Shown: positions 25,946 to 35,515, numbered from the stretch's first letter. The stretch is DNA of 64,000 nt from Paucibacter aquatile (GCF_002885975.1 NZ_POSP01000004.1:434001-498000); one strand, 5' to 3'. Notes: a model not told the origin generated them from the sequence alone. Made by a program: numbers and translations.

Positions 25946-26073
25946 GCGGCCTGGCCCGGCCCGGCGCGCCGGCGCTTCGCATTTGCTTACAGCCTGAGGT
26001 GCGATCTCGTCATCGCTTGGGCGCGCTCGGGCGTTGGGCAGCTCATCGCCACCTTCTTCTCGGAGCTTGCACC

Positions 26074-26532
26074 ATGCGGACCTCGCGCACCTCAGCTTTT
26101 GTGGCTGGCCTGGCCCTGGGCCTGGCCGGTTTGGGATCAACCGCCCAGGCCTCGGACATCGGCGTGTCGGTGTCGGTCGGCCAACCCGGCTTCTACGGCC
26201 GCATCGATCTCGGCTCGGCCGCCCCGGCGCCACGCCTGATCTACAACGAGCCGGTCTGGGTGCAGGGCCGCCCGCATCACCTCCACCGCGCGCGCGAGCG
26301 CGTGGAGCCCTGGTATCTCTATGTGCCCCCGGGCCATGCCCGCCATTGGGCTCGCCACTGCGGCGACTACGGCGCCTGCGGCCGGCCGGTGTACTTTGTG
26401 CAGGAAGGCTGGTACCGGGAAGTCTATGGCCCGCGGCGCGGCGGTGAACAGGCGTGGCGCCCGGGTCACGGGCGCGGCCATGGCCACGGCCATCATCATG
26501 GCCACCACCATGGCCGCCCCTACGATCGCTGA
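26074..26532 (+). CDS. Exported protein with His-rich C-terminus
   Basis: This 152-residue protein has a signal peptide ending near AQA-S, a short GVSVSVGQPGFYGRIDLG motif seen in small exported proteins of proteobacteria, two cysteines (CGDYGAC) that may form a disulfide, and a C-terminal tail of about 20 residues made mostly of His and Gly. The tail could bind nickel, zinc or copper. GGAG lies 8 nt before the ATG. It stands between the ggt gene and the convergent ubiM. Function unknown. Confidence 0.8.
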   Translation: MRTSRTSAFVAGLALGLAGLGSTAQASDIGVSVSVGQPGFYGRIDLGSAAPAPRLIYNEPVWVQGRPHHLHRARERVEPWYLYVPPGHARHWARHCGDYGACGRPVYFVQEGWYREVYGPRRGGEQAWRPGHGRGHGHGHHHGHHHGRPYDR

Positions 26533-26537
26533 ATCGA

Positions 26538-27821
26538 TCAGCCCACAGGCCTGCGGCTCGCCCGCGGCAGGCGCGTGATCCCCAGTGATGGCCGGCGGCC
26601 GGTCAGCTGGGCGCTGATGGCCGCCTGCAGCGGCGGCAGATGGCGGGCGAGGGTCAGCACGCCTTTGCGCAAGAGCCGGGCCGGCGCACGCTCATCGGTG
26701 AACAGATTCACCACCGCATTGGTGCCCTGGTAGATGGTCCAGGTGCGGCGGCGGTGCTGGTCGGCATAACGCTGCAGCAGCTCGGCATCACCGAGGTCCT
26801 GGCCGCGCCGCTGGGCGCCTCCCATCAGATCAGCCAGCGCCTGCACCCCGTAGAGCCCGAAGTTGTAGCCATGCGCGGTGACCGGGTGCATGCCCACGGC
26901 GGCATCGCCGACCAGGGCCAGGCGCCGGGTGGCGAAACGCTGGGCGTAGCAGGCCACCAGGGGGTAGAGGTGGCGGGGGCTGGCCAGGCGGATCTCGCCG
27001 AGCCGGCCCTGCAGCTGGGTCTGCACCCAGGCGCGAAAGCGCTCCGCCTCCCAGGCCTGCATCTCGGCCGCGCGGTCGGCGCTGACAGTCAGCACCAGGG
27101 AGCTGCAGCTGCCCTTGAGTGGCAGCAGGGCCAGGGTATGGCCGTAGTGAAAACACTCCAGCGCGATGCCCTCGTTGGGCGCGCTGTGGGCCAGGCGGCA
27201 GACGATGACGCTGCGGCCGAAGTCGCGCATCTGTGCGCCGATGCCGGCCATGCGGCGCAGGGCGGAAAAGCGGCTGTCGGCGGCGATCACCAGGGGCGCC
27301 CGCAAGCGCTCGCCGGTGCTCAGCTGCACTTCGGCCAGCTCCGGTGTGGCGTTCAAATTCAGGCCGCTGACGCGGCAGTCGCTGCGCAGCTCAATGCGCT
27401 CCGCGCGTTGCTCGACGGCCCGGTAGGCAATCCGGCGCAGCCAGTGGTTGGCGACCAGATAGCCCAGCTCGCCCTGGCCGTCGGCGGTGCCGAAGCCCAG
27501 GTGCTCGGGCGCGGTGCCATCGAAGACATGGGCGCGGCGCAGCGGCGCGATTTCTTCCGGTGGCAGCAGGGCCCATTGGCCCAGGCGCTCCAGCACCGCC
27601 CGGCCCGGGTGGGTGAGGGCGATCTCTCGGCCGTCCTCGGCCGGATCTTGCAGGGCGCTCAGGGGCGCGGCTTCTAGCACGCAGCTGCGGATGCCGGCAT
27701 CGGCCAGGGCGCAGGCCATGCTCAGGCCGGCGGGGCCACCGCCGACGATGAGCACACGCTGCGTGTCTTCAGGCCGCGAGGAGTGAGAGGTGGGCGTGGT
27801 GGAAGAGGGCTGGATCGACAT
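26538..27821 (-). CDS. ubiM: 5-demethoxyubiquinol-8 5-hydroxylase UbiM
   Basis: This 427-residue FAD-dependent monooxygenase of the UbiH/COQ6 family has the dinucleotide-binding VLIVGGGPAGLSMA near the N-terminus and the second FAD motif GDAAVGMHPVTAHGYNFGL, whose wording is typical of UbiM. It hydroxylates a ring carbon during ubiquinone synthesis. The gene is convergent with the His-rich protein gene, 5 bp apart, and sits upstream of dsbB with no tight coupling. UbiM over UbiH/UbiF is judged from the motif and length. Confidence 0.85.
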   Translation of the reverse strand: MSIQPSSTTPTSHSSRPEDTQRVLIVGGGPAGLSMACALADAGIRSCVLEAAPLSALQDPAEDGREIALTHPGRAVLERLGQWALLPPEEIAPLRRAHVFDGTAPEHLGFGTADGQGELGYLVANHWLRRIAYRAVEQRAERIELRSDCRVSGLNLNATPELAEVQLSTGERLRAPLVIAADSRFSALRRMAGIGAQMRDFGRSVIVCRLAHSAPNEGIALECFHYGHTLALLPLKGSCSSLVLTVSADRAAEMQAWEAERFRAWVQTQLQGRLGEIRLASPRHLYPLVACYAQRFATRRLALVGDAAVGMHPVTAHGYNFGLYGVQALADLMGGAQRRGQDLGDAELLQRYADQHRRRTWTIYQGTNAVVNLFTDERAPARLLRKGVLTLARHLPPLQAAISAQLTGRRPSLGITRLPRASRRPVG

Positions 27822-27867
27822 GGTCGCCCAGCCTAAGGCCGGGCGAGTGCCGCGGCCTTGATCGGGA

Positions 27868-28368
27868 TCAGCGTTGCGTCTTCTTGCTCAGGGCCAGCAG
27901 GCTCAGGCCGCCGACCAGCAGAAAGGACAGACCGCTCCAGATCTCGTAGGGCAGGCCCAGCAGGCGGTAGGCCGCAGCCTCCTTGCAGGTGGCGGTGACC
28001 ATGAAGACGAAAGGCCAGCGCATTTCCAGATCCAGCGCCTCCAGCACCGTTTCGGCAAAGGTCAGCTTGCAGGTGTCCATCAACGCGGCCACTTCGTGCT
28101 GGTAGTAGGCCGCAGCCAGACCAGCCGCCGCCAGGATCAGCAGTGCCGTCAGGCTGGCCGTGCGCAGCGGGCGCTGGCGCTTGAACAACCAGCCCAGCAG
28201 GGCCACGGCGGCGATCAGCAAAAAGATGCCACGCTGCATCACGCACCAGGGGCAGGGCTTGACCCCGAAGCCATGCTGGGCGACCAGGGCGAAGGCCACG
28301 GCGGCCAGGCTGCCCAGCCCGATGCCGGCCAAGGCCTGCTCGGGGAACTTCGAGACCTTGAGGAACAT
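27868..28368 (-). CDS. dsbB: Disulfide bond formation protein B
   Basis: This 166-residue inner-membrane protein has four membrane helices. It passes electrons from DsbA to quinones. Both redox pairs are present: C39-P-W-C42 in the first periplasmic loop and C100/C128 in the second. The ATG shares one base with the stop of the ridA-like gene (TGATG), so the two are coupled. The start is chosen at MFLKVSKF, because an upstream extension would lie inside ridA. Confidence 0.93.
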   Translation of the reverse strand: MFLKVSKFPEQALAGIGLGSLAAVAFALVAQHGFGVKPCPWCVMQRGIFLLIAAVALLGWLFKRQRPLRTASLTALLILAAAGLAAAYYQHEVAALMDTCKLTFAETVLEALDLEMRWPFVFMVTATCKEAAAYRLLGLPYEIWSGLSFLLVGGLSLLALSKKTQR

Positions 28369-28838
28369 CAGTCGGCTTCCACTTCCACCACCAGATCGAT
28401 CTCCACGCATGCACCCATGGGGTTCTGCGCCACGCCGAAGGCGCTGCGGGCATGGGCGCCCTTGTCGCCAAAGACCTGGGCCAGCAGCTCGGAGGCGCCG
28501 TTGGTGACCAGGTGCTGCTCGGTGAAGTCCGGTGCGCTGTTGACCAGGCTCATCAGCTTGACGATGCGCTTGATCTTGTTCAGATCGCCCACGGCGGCGT
28601 GCAGGGTGCCCATCAGATCGATGGCGATGGCGCGCGCGGCAGCCTGGCCGGTGGCGGTGTCGGTGTCACGGCCGAGTTGACCGACCCAGACCTTGCCGTC
28701 CTTCTTGGCGATGTGGCCGGAAAGGAAGACGAGGTTGCCGGTGCGCACAAAGGGCACGTAAGCGGCCACGGGCACGGCCACGGGCGGCAGGGTGATGCCC
28801 AGGGTTTCTAGCGTGGTGTAGATGTTGGTGTTGCTCAT
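28368..28838 (-). CDS. RidA family protein
   Basis: This 156-residue protein of the RidA/YjgF/UK114 family has the LVFLSGHIAKKDG opening, the central ...AARAIAIDLMGTLHAAVGDLNKI segment (cut here by its own length), and the C-terminal AFGVAQNPMGACVEIDLVVEVE. RidA proteins hydrolyse reactive enamine/imine intermediates from PLP enzymes. It is longer than RidA proper (about 130 residues) and falls in a RidA-like subgroup whose exact substrate is less certain. It is the upstream partner of dsbB. Confidence 0.9.
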   Translation of the reverse strand: MSNTNIYTTLETLGITLPPVAVPVAAYVPFVRTGNLVFLSGHIAKKDGKVWVGQLGRDTDTATGQAAARAIAIDLMGTLHAAVGDLNKIKRIVKLMSLVNSAPDFTEQHLVTNGASELLAQVFGDKGAHARSAFGVAQNPMGACVEIDLVVEVEAD

Positions 28839-29011
28839 TTGCGGGCTCACTCGAGTTGATGCTGAATTTGGGGGATCGCGGCGCGGGCAGCCGGCTGTGA
28901 AAGCGGCTCCGCCCTGGCTACGATCGGGTGGCGCGCATCCTACACCGAGCGGCCCGACGGGCCGCCTCGACACGGCCACCGCCCTGCTGGGGAGCGCTGC
29001 TGCCGGAGCAC

Positions 29012-31537
29012 ATGAGACGCATGCACTCTCCCGCAACTGCTGAGCCGCTGCAGGCTGTGGCGCGCCGTGGGCCGGCGTCGCTCTGGCCGTTTCGCCTGGC
29101 GCTGCCGGCCCTGGCCTGGCTGAGCGGTCTGGCCTGTGTGCAGCTGCAGCGTGAGCTGCCGGGCGAGGGCGCGTTTGCAGCGGTCCTGCTGTTCGGCCTG
29201 GCCTGCCTGATTGCGGCCATGCGCAGCCGCGCTGCGGCTGCCTTGCGCCTGCTCGGCTTCAGTCTTGCGGCTGGCTTGCTGGCCTTCAGCTACGGCAGCT
29301 GGCGCGCCGAACTGCGCCTGGCCGAGCGTTTGCCCGAGGCCTGGGAAGGGCGCGATCTGCTGCTGATCGGCCGTGTCGACTCGCTGCCGGCCGCCACCCT
29401 GGGCCAGGCCGGGGCGCCGGGCTGGCGTTTCGAGTTCGCGCTGGAGGCCGCCCAAGCCGGGCCGCTGGCCAGCGATCCTCCGCTGCAGCTGCCGCCGCGC
29501 CTGCTGCTGAGCGCTTTTGCCGAGCATGCCGATGCCGCGCCGCCGCCGCTGCGTGCGGGCGAACGCTGGCAGTTGCTGGTGCGACTCAAGCAGCCGCAGG
29601 GCCTGATGAACCCGCACGGTTTTGACTATGAACTCTGGCTGTTCGAGCAAGGCCTGCGCGCCAGCGGCGTGCTGCGGCCGGGTGGGGCGCAGCGGCGCCT
29701 GGCCGAGGCGCCCTTCGCCAGCATCGATGCCGCGCGCCAGCGCCTGCGCGAGGCCTTGCAGCGCCGCGTCAGCGAGCCCAGCGCAGCCGGCGTGCTGGCG
29801 GCCTTGAGCCTGGGTGACCAGGCCGCCATCAGCCGTGCCGACTGGGCCTTGTTCCGCGACACCGGCCTGAGCCATCTGCTCAGCGTCAGCGGCCTGCATG
29901 TGACCATGTTCGCCTGGGCGGCCCAGGGCCTGCTGGGCTGGGCCTGGCGCGGCAGTACGCGTCTGTGCCTGCGCTGCCCGGCGCCGGCAGTTGCCCGCTG
30001 GGGCGGGGTGGCGGCGGCCCTGGCCTATGCCTTGTTCTCGGGTTGGGGTGTGCCGGCGCAGCGCACGGTCTGGATGCTGGCCAGCCTGGCCTTGACGCGC
30101 AGCGCGGGTGTGCGTTGGCCCTGGCCGCTGGCTTTGCTGCTTTCGGCCCTGGTGGTCACGGCGGTCGACCCGTGGGCCGTCTGTCAGGCGGGCTTCTGGT
30201 TGTCGTTCTGTGCCGTGGGTCTCTTGATGGCGGCGGGTGACGCTGAACCCGCGCGCGGCTGGCGCGCCCAGCTGATGGCCGGCCTGCGCAACCAGGCCGT
30301 GGCCACCCTGGGCCTGGCACCGCTGAGCCTGCTGTTCTTTCAGCAGCTGTCTGTGGTGGGCGTGCTGGCCAATCTGCTGGCCATCCCCTGGGTCAGCCTG
30401 GTGATCACGCCGCTGGCCCTGGGTGGGGCGATCCTGCCGGGCTTGTGGATCTGGGGCGCTGGGTGTGTCGAGCTGATGATGGCCCTGCTGCGCGGGCTGG
30501 CGAGCTGGCCGCTGGCGGTCTGGACGGTGCCGGTGGCGCCCTTGTGGGCGCAGGCTGCAGGCTTGGCGGGCGGCGTTGTGTTGGTGTTGCCCCTGCCGTG
30601 GCGGGTGCGTGCTTTGGGCTTGGCGCTGGCGCTGCCCTTGCTGTGGCCGGCGCCCGAGCGCCCGCGTGAGGGCGAATTCGAGTTTCTGGCCGCCGATGTG
30701 GGGCAGGGCACGGCCGTGCTGCTGCGCACGGCAAACCATGCCTTGCTCTACGACGCCGGCCCGCAGTACGCGCCCGGGGTGGATGCGGGCCAGCGCGTGC
30801 TGCTGCCGCTGTTGCGCGCGCTCGGTGTGCGCCAGCTCGACCAGCTGCTGCTCAGCCACCGCGACAGCGACCATGTGGGCGGTGCGGCGTCCGTGGCCGC
30901 CGGTCTGCCGGTGCGCGTGTTGCGCAGCTCGCTGGAGCCCGGCCATCCGCTGCACCGCCTGTTTCCGAGCTCTCTGCCTTGTGAGGTCGGCCAGGGCTGG
31001 GTCTGGGACGGCGTGCAGTTCGAGCTGCTGCACCCAAGCGCCGAGCAGCTGCAGCGGCAACAGCTCAAGAGCAATGAGCTGTCTTGCGTGCTGCGCGTGC
31101 GCAGCGCCTCGGGCCAGCGCAGCGCGCTCCTGATGGGCGATCTGGAGGCGGGGCAGGAAGCAGAGCTGCTGCGCCGCCATCGTCCTCAAGACCTGCCCGC
31201 CGAGCTGTTGCTGGTGCCGCACCACGGCAGCAAGACATCGTCCACGCCGGAGCTGCTGGCAGCCGTGGCGCCGCGCTGGGCGGTGGTGCAGTCGGGCTAC
31301 CGCAATCGCTTTGGCCACCCGGCGCTGCCGGTGCTGGCGCGCTACCAGGCGGCCGGCATCGAGGTCTTCAACAGCCCCGACTGTGGCGCTTGGCGCTGGC
31401 GCAGCGATGCTGTGGCGCCCAGCTGTCAACGCCAGCTGGGTCGGCGTTACTGGCATCGCCAGCCCTCTGCGGATCGAGCGGGCTTGTCATGGCAGGGACC
31501 GCCGGCGCCAGGCGCTCATCTCGAAGAGGATGGCTGA
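29012..31537 (+). CDS. comEC: ComEC/Rec2 DNA-uptake channel protein
   Basis: This 841-residue inner-membrane protein is needed to bring single-stranded DNA across the membrane during natural transformation. The order is two N-terminal helices, an OB-like DUF4131 region, the multi-helix competence domain (with GLSHLLSVSGLHVTMF), and a C-terminal metallo-beta-lactamase domain with HRDSDH (H616, D618, D620, H621). The upstream ATG has GGAG at a short 3-nt spacing; an ATG three codons later is possible. It is transcribed away from ridA. Its presence suggests the organism may be naturally transformable. Confidence 0.92.
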   Translation: MRRMHSPATAEPLQAVARRGPASLWPFRLALPALAWLSGLACVQLQRELPGEGAFAAVLLFGLACLIAAMRSRAAAALRLLGFSLAAGLLAFSYGSWRAELRLAERLPEAWEGRDLLLIGRVDSLPAATLGQAGAPGWRFEFALEAAQAGPLASDPPLQLPPRLLLSAFAEHADAAPPPLRAGERWQLLVRLKQPQGLMNPHGFDYELWLFEQGLRASGVLRPGGAQRRLAEAPFASIDAARQRLREALQRRVSEPSAAGVLAALSLGDQAAISRADWALFRDTGLSHLLSVSGLHVTMFAWAAQGLLGWAWRGSTRLCLRCPAPAVARWGGVAAALAYALFSGWGVPAQRTVWMLASLALTRSAGVRWPWPLALLLSALVVTAVDPWAVCQAGFWLSFCAVGLLMAAGDAEPARGWRAQLMAGLRNQAVATLGLAPLSLLFFQQLSVVGVLANLLAIPWVSLVITPLALGGAILPGLWIWGAGCVELMMALLRGLASWPLAVWTVPVAPLWAQAAGLAGGVVLVLPLPWRVRALGLALALPLLWPAPERPREGEFEFLAADVGQGTAVLLRTANHALLYDAGPQYAPGVDAGQRVLLPLLRALGVRQLDQLLLSHRDSDHVGGAASVAAGLPVRVLRSSLEPGHPLHRLFPSSLPCEVGQGWVWDGVQFELLHPSAEQLQRQQLKSNELSCVLRVRSASGQRSALLMGDLEAGQEAELLRRHRPQDLPAELLLVPHHGSKTSSTPELLAAVAPRWAVVQSGYRNRFGHPALPVLARYQAAGIEVFNSPDCGAWRWRSDAVAPSCQRQLGRRYWHRQPSADRAGLSWQGPPAPGAHLEEDG

Positions 31538-31657
31538 GCGGTCCGGCTGAGATGATTGCGCATGTCCTCTGCTTCATTTCTGGTGTGGGGCTTGTGGTGT
31601 AGCGTGCGGGGCGGCTCGCTGGCGGGCTGAGTCCCTTCCTTCAATCGGGTTTGTTCG

Positions 31658-32740
31658 ATGGATGTGTCGTATCTGCTGTTTTTCTTCGCCGGTCTGGGCG
31701 CGTTCAATGGGTTGGCGATCGCGGCTTGGTTGCTTTGGCATCGCCCCGCCAGCCCGGCGCAGCCTTGGCTGGCCGCCCTGGTCTTGATGCTCAGTGTGCG
31801 CACGGGCAAGTCGGTGTTGTTTTACTTCTGGCCCGATATCGGCAAGCTGGTGCTGCAGGTCGGGCTGTCGGCCTGCTTCTTGATTGGGCCTTGCTTGCTC
31901 GGTTTCGTGCGGGCCTGCCTTGATCCCTTGGGCGAGCGCAGCGGCCGAGACCATTTCCTTGTGCTCGGACTCATGGGGCTGACCCTGGTCTTTGGCTGGC
32001 TGTATCCCTACTCGGTCCACCTTGCGCTGTGGCAGGGGCCGATCTGGCATTCGATCCAGTACTTCTGGCTGGCCTGTTTGCTGCTGAGCTTGGCCTGTCT
32101 TGTGCAGCATTGGCGTCATCGCCGCGCATGGGCTGCAGCGCAGCGCCGCGATTTGAGCAAGGCACGGTGCTTGAACCTTGGGCCGGGCTTCGCTGCAGCG
32201 GTCACGGCCGGAGTCGCCTTGGTGTGGGCGGCGTACTTCTGGTCGGGCTGGACCTCCTATATTGCCGGCGCACTGTCTTTCACGGTGCTGGTGTGTCTGA
32301 GCATCGGATTGGCCGTGTTTCGGCGACCGGCATTGAGCCCAACAGCTCCGATTCACGAACCCTATCAGCAGCGCAAGATTGCTCCGGCCGAGGCGGAGGC
32401 TGAGCTGGCGGCCCTGCACCGCCTGATGGCCGAAGAGCAACTCTACCGCGACCCCGGCCTCAGCCTGAACAAGCTGGCTCGGCGTTTGTCCATGCCGCCG
32501 GCGCGACTGTCCCAACTGCTGAACGACAACCAGGACATCAGCTTCCGGCAGTACCTGAACCAGCTGCGCATCGATGCCGCCAAACAGTTGCTGAGCGAGG
32601 GGGCGGCCTTGCCCATGGAGCAAGTGGCCGAGGCCTCGGGCTTTCTGTCCATGTCGACCTTTTACAGCAGCTTCAAGAAGGCCGAAGGCGCCACGCCGGC
32701 CGCCTGGCGACAGGCTCGACAGGTGGCCGAGGGCTCCTGA
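31658..32740 (+). CDS. Membrane-anchored AraC-family regulator
   Basis: This 360-residue protein has about six to seven N-terminal membrane helices (residues 1-225) followed by a cytoplasmic AraC-type DNA-binding domain (about 258-355: SLNKLARRLSMPPARLSQLLN, then MEQVAEASGFLSMSTFYSSFKKAEG, each broken by a few residues). Such proteins sense a signal at the membrane and act directly on DNA. The NTF2-DJ-1 gene lies 93 bp downstream on the same strand and is its most likely target or partner. No good Shine-Dalgarno is seen, so the start could shift. Confidence 0.9.
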   Translation: MDVSYLLFFFAGLGAFNGLAIAAWLLWHRPASPAQPWLAALVLMLSVRTGKSVLFYFWPDIGKLVLQVGLSACFLIGPCLLGFVRACLDPLGERSGRDHFLVLGLMGLTLVFGWLYPYSVHLALWQGPIWHSIQYFWLACLLLSLACLVQHWRHRRAWAAAQRRDLSKARCLNLGPGFAAAVTAGVALVWAAYFWSGWTSYIAGALSFTVLVCLSIGLAVFRRPALSPTAPIHEPYQQRKIAPAEAEAELAALHRLMAEEQLYRDPGLSLNKLARRLSMPPARLSQLLNDNQDISFRQYLNQLRIDAAKQLLSEGAALPMEQVAEASGFLSMSTFYSSFKKAEGATPAAWRQARQVAEGS

Positions 32741-32833
32741 AACCGGTTCTCGGACTCCGGAAACCGATGGCAAGCTGTTGATTGACAAGGGCTTTGCGCA
32801 ACATCGAGCTCTCGTTTCAATCGGAGCTTGTTC

Positions 32834-34042
32834 ATGCGATCTTGTTCTCAACCGTCGCCGCTTTTTTCCCGCGCCATGGCTCGACTGAGTTTGCGCCTGG
32901 CTGAAGCCAGGGCCTGGAGCCTGGCGTTGGCGGCTTGCCTTTTTTCCATTGGAGCTCAGGCATCGGCCTCGTCGGGCGCCGAGCGCGCTGGCGTCGCCGC
33001 CGTCATCCAGGACTATCTCGACGGCAGCAGCTACAACCGCAGCGATCAGTTGCGGCGCGCCTTTCATGCCGATGCCCGGCTCTACCTGAGCGGAAAGGAC
33101 GGCGCCATGCGGGAGGTGGGCATCGCGGAGTACGCCGCCTGGTTCAACGATTCTCCGGGCCAGTTCAATGGTCGGGTGGGTCACTTGCTGAATGTGCAGG
33201 TCGATGGCGATATCGCCAGCGCCAAGGCCGAGATCGTGATGGGGCGTGAGCCCGCGCGATTCACCGATTTGTTCCTGCTGCGACGCTTTGAGGGCCAGTG
33301 GAAGATCATCAGCAAGACGGCCACCCGCCACGCCGGGCCGGCCCATGTCAAGCGGGTTCTGGTGGTGCTGTCCAATGTGAGCCAGATGCCTGGAACCACA
33401 CTCGGCGCTGGCAATAGCTTTGTGGAGCTGGTGCATACCTATTCGCGCTTGCGTGAGGCCGGCTATGGCGTTCAGTTCGTCAGCCCGGAAGGCGGGGCGG
33501 TTCCCCTGGCCTATGTGGATACCCGCGACGTCGATCAGCGCGCCCATGTGTACGACGCCGACTTCATGTGGGCGCTGGCCCACAGCCGCAAGCCTGAGCA
33601 AGTCCAGGCCTCTGACTACGTGGCGTTGATGTACATGGGCGGCAGCGCAGCCATGTTCGGCGTGGCCGACAACCCGGCTGTGCGCGCCCTGGCTCTGCAG
33701 ATCTACGAGCAGCAGTCGGGGCTGCTGGCGGCGGTCTGCCATGGCAGCGCGGGGCTCACCGAACTGCACCTGGCCGATGGCACGCCCCTGGTTCGCGGCA
33801 AGCGGGTCACAGGCTATCCCGATGCCTTCGAGAACAAGAACGCGGCCTACTACAAGAGCTTTCCCTTTTCGATCGAACAGCGCTTGTTGGAGCGCAAGGC
33901 CGTCTTCACCCAGGGCCCGCGCAACCAGCCGCATGTGGAAGTGGACGGTCGCCTGATCACAGGCATGAGCTGGGAGTCCACCCGTGATGTGGTGGCAGCC
34001 TTGCTGCGTCAGCTCGACGGCCGATTGAACCCCTCGCGCTGA
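32834..34042 (+). CDS. Exported NTF2-like + DJ-1/PfpI fusion protein
   Basis: This 402-residue protein has a signal peptide (to about residue 45), an NTF2/SnoaL-like domain of the lumazine-binding type (about 50-165: VIQDYLDGSSYNRSDQLRRA...FLLRRFEGQWKIISK), and a DJ-1/PfpI domain (about 175-395) with the nucleophile elbow AAVCHGSAGL (C302). DJ-1 relatives include glyoxalases, chaperones and cysteine proteases; which one this is cannot be told. GGAG lies 7 nt before the ATG. It follows the membrane AraC gene and converges with the glutaminyl cyclase gene. Confidence 0.83.
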   Translation: MRSCSQPSPLFSRAMARLSLRLAEARAWSLALAACLFSIGAQASASSGAERAGVAAVIQDYLDGSSYNRSDQLRRAFHADARLYLSGKDGAMREVGIAEYAAWFNDSPGQFNGRVGHLLNVQVDGDIASAKAEIVMGREPARFTDLFLLRRFEGQWKIISKTATRHAGPAHVKRVLVVLSNVSQMPGTTLGAGNSFVELVHTYSRLREAGYGVQFVSPEGGAVPLAYVDTRDVDQRAHVYDADFMWALAHSRKPEQVQASDYVALMYMGGSAAMFGVADNPAVRALALQIYEQQSGLLAAVCHGSAGLTELHLADGTPLVRGKRVTGYPDAFENKNAAYYKSFPFSIEQRLLERKAVFTQGPRNQPHVEVDGRLITGMSWESTRDVVAALLRQLDGRLNPSR

Positions 34043-34054
34043 CCGGGCTCGGGA

Positions 34055-34912
34055 TCAGTGGCGACGCTTCAGCCTGATCTCGAACAGGGCCGGCCACAGC
34101 TTGCCCGTGACGAAAAGGCGCTTGCCGACCGCGTCCCAGGCGATGCCGTTGAGCACCTCGGGCGCGTCCTCGGCCTGCGGCTTGCGCGGCCCGCTGCGGG
34201 TTTGCGGCGGCAGTTGGCTGCGCAGGCTGCGCAGGTCGATCCAGCCGCGCACCTGGCCGCTGGCCGGGTCGATGCGGGCGATGATGTCGGCCTGCCAGAT
34301 GTTGGCGTAGATCTCCCCGTCCACCCATTCCAGCTCGTTGAGCTGGTCCACCGGCTGGCCCAGGGCGCGCACCGGGATGCGGCGCAGCTCGCGGAAGGTC
34401 TTGGGGTCGAGTACGCGCAGCTCGGCGCTGCCGTCGCTGAGGTAGAGGTGCTGCTCGTCGTGGGTCAGGCCCCAGCCTTCGCCGGGCAGCTTGTATTCGC
34501 GCTTGGGCTCGAAGCTCTTGAGGTCGAAGACAAAGACCTTGTGCGTCGTCCAAGTCAGCAGGTAGAGCTCGTCCTTCCAGGCTGTCAGGCCTTCGGCGAA
34601 ATGCTCTTGCGCGATGTCCCGCTTCTGCAGCACCTGGCCATCGTCCAGGCGCACACGGCGGATACTGGAGCGACCGTTCAGCCCCGTGCTCTCAAACAGC
34701 TGGCCGTCGCGGAACAGCAGGCCCTGGGTGAAGGCCGTGGGGTCATGCGGGTAACGCTTGACCACCTCGGGCTCGTCCACAGGCAAGGCCACGCGCTGCG
34801 CGCGCGCCGCCGGGCTCCAGCTCCCCAGAGCCAGCGCAGCTGCGAGCAAGGCCAGGCTCAGGCCATGGCGAAACCAGATGCGGCGGATGGGCGGCAGTGC
34901 AGCAGGGGTCAT
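34055..34912 (-). CDS. Glutaminyl-peptide cyclotransferase (plant/bacterial type)
   Basis: This 285-residue exported protein has a signal peptide ending near ARA-Q and a five-bladed propeller of the glutamine cyclotransferase family (YPHDPTAFTQGLLF..., LTWTTHKVFVFD, LNELEWVDGEIYANIW). It converts N-terminal Gln to pyroglutamate on secreted proteins. Its length matches the family. It is encoded alone, about 140 bp from the GFA gene on the same strand. Confidence 0.9.
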   Translation of the reverse strand: MTPAALPPIRRIWFRHGLSLALLAAALALGSWSPAARAQRVALPVDEPEVVKRYPHDPTAFTQGLLFRDGQLFESTGLNGRSSIRRVRLDDGQVLQKRDIAQEHFAEGLTAWKDELYLLTWTTHKVFVFDLKSFEPKREYKLPGEGWGLTHDEQHLYLSDGSAELRVLDPKTFRELRRIPVRALGQPVDQLNELEWVDGEIYANIWQADIIARIDPASGQVRGWIDLRSLRSQLPPQTRSGPRKPQAEDAPEVLNGIAWDAVGKRLFVTGKLWPALFEIRLKRRH

Positions 34913-35050
34913 GAGAACGGTGCGGTGGTTGAGAACGGGGGCCGGCGCGGCGCAGGCCGCAGTGTGCCTCAGCGGGCTCGGGGTCTACGGCAGTGCTGGG
35001 TTGCGTGTGACGGGTGCGCCGCCCTGTCCGTCGCTCCGTCCGTCGATCCT

Positions 35051-35515
35051 TCAGTCGGGCAGCGGGCTCATGCCATCCACACCGCCGCGGCGAGGCAGGC
35101 CGTCCTCCGGCAAGGCCACCCAAGGTGCGCCATCGCTGCAAAAGTAGTGCCCGCTGGCGCATGGCCACGCGTCGACGGCCGGGCCGCCAGCTTCGGGCCC
35201 GAGCACGGCACCGGCAGGCACGCCGATGATCTCGGGCATGCGCGAGTCCAGGGTGTAGAGATGGCTGCCGCAGTGGCCGCAGAAGAAGCGCCGGCCGTTT
35301 GCCGTTGGCGCGAACTCGCGCAAGGCGGCCTGACCCTGGATCTGCACGGCTTCCCCGGGCAGGCTGAGCCAGGAGCTGAAGGCGCCGCCACTGAGCCGCC
35401 GGCATTGGCCGCAATGGCAGTGCATGAAACCACGCGGCGCGGCGCGGCAGCTCAAGGAAGCGGCGCCGCAATAGCAGGCGGCGCGCCAGGTGGTGAGTTC
35501 CTTCATGGGATTCAT
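35051..35515 (-). CDS. GFA-family zinc protein
   Basis: This 154-residue protein has the zinc-binding cysteines of the glutathione-dependent formaldehyde-activating (GFA) family: CYCGA near residue 15, CHCGQCRR near 33, and FCGHCGS near 78. The name comes from Gfa of Paracoccus; most members have no proven activity. The ATG overlaps the stop of the glyoxalase-like gene by 4 bp, so they are translationally coupled. Confidence 0.9.
   Translation of the reverse strand: MNPMKELTTWRAACYCGAASLSCRAAPRGFMHCHCGQCRRLSGGAFSSWLSLPGEAVQIQGQAALREFAPTANGRRFFCGHCGSHLYTLDSRMPEIIGVPAGAVLGPEAGGPAVDAWPCASGHYFCSDGAPWVALPEDGLPRRGGVDGMSPLPD

Noticed and set aside
28940..31456. 838-residue minus-strand frame opposite comEC
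   Set aside because: Shadow of comEC; composition is typical of antisense high-GC frames.
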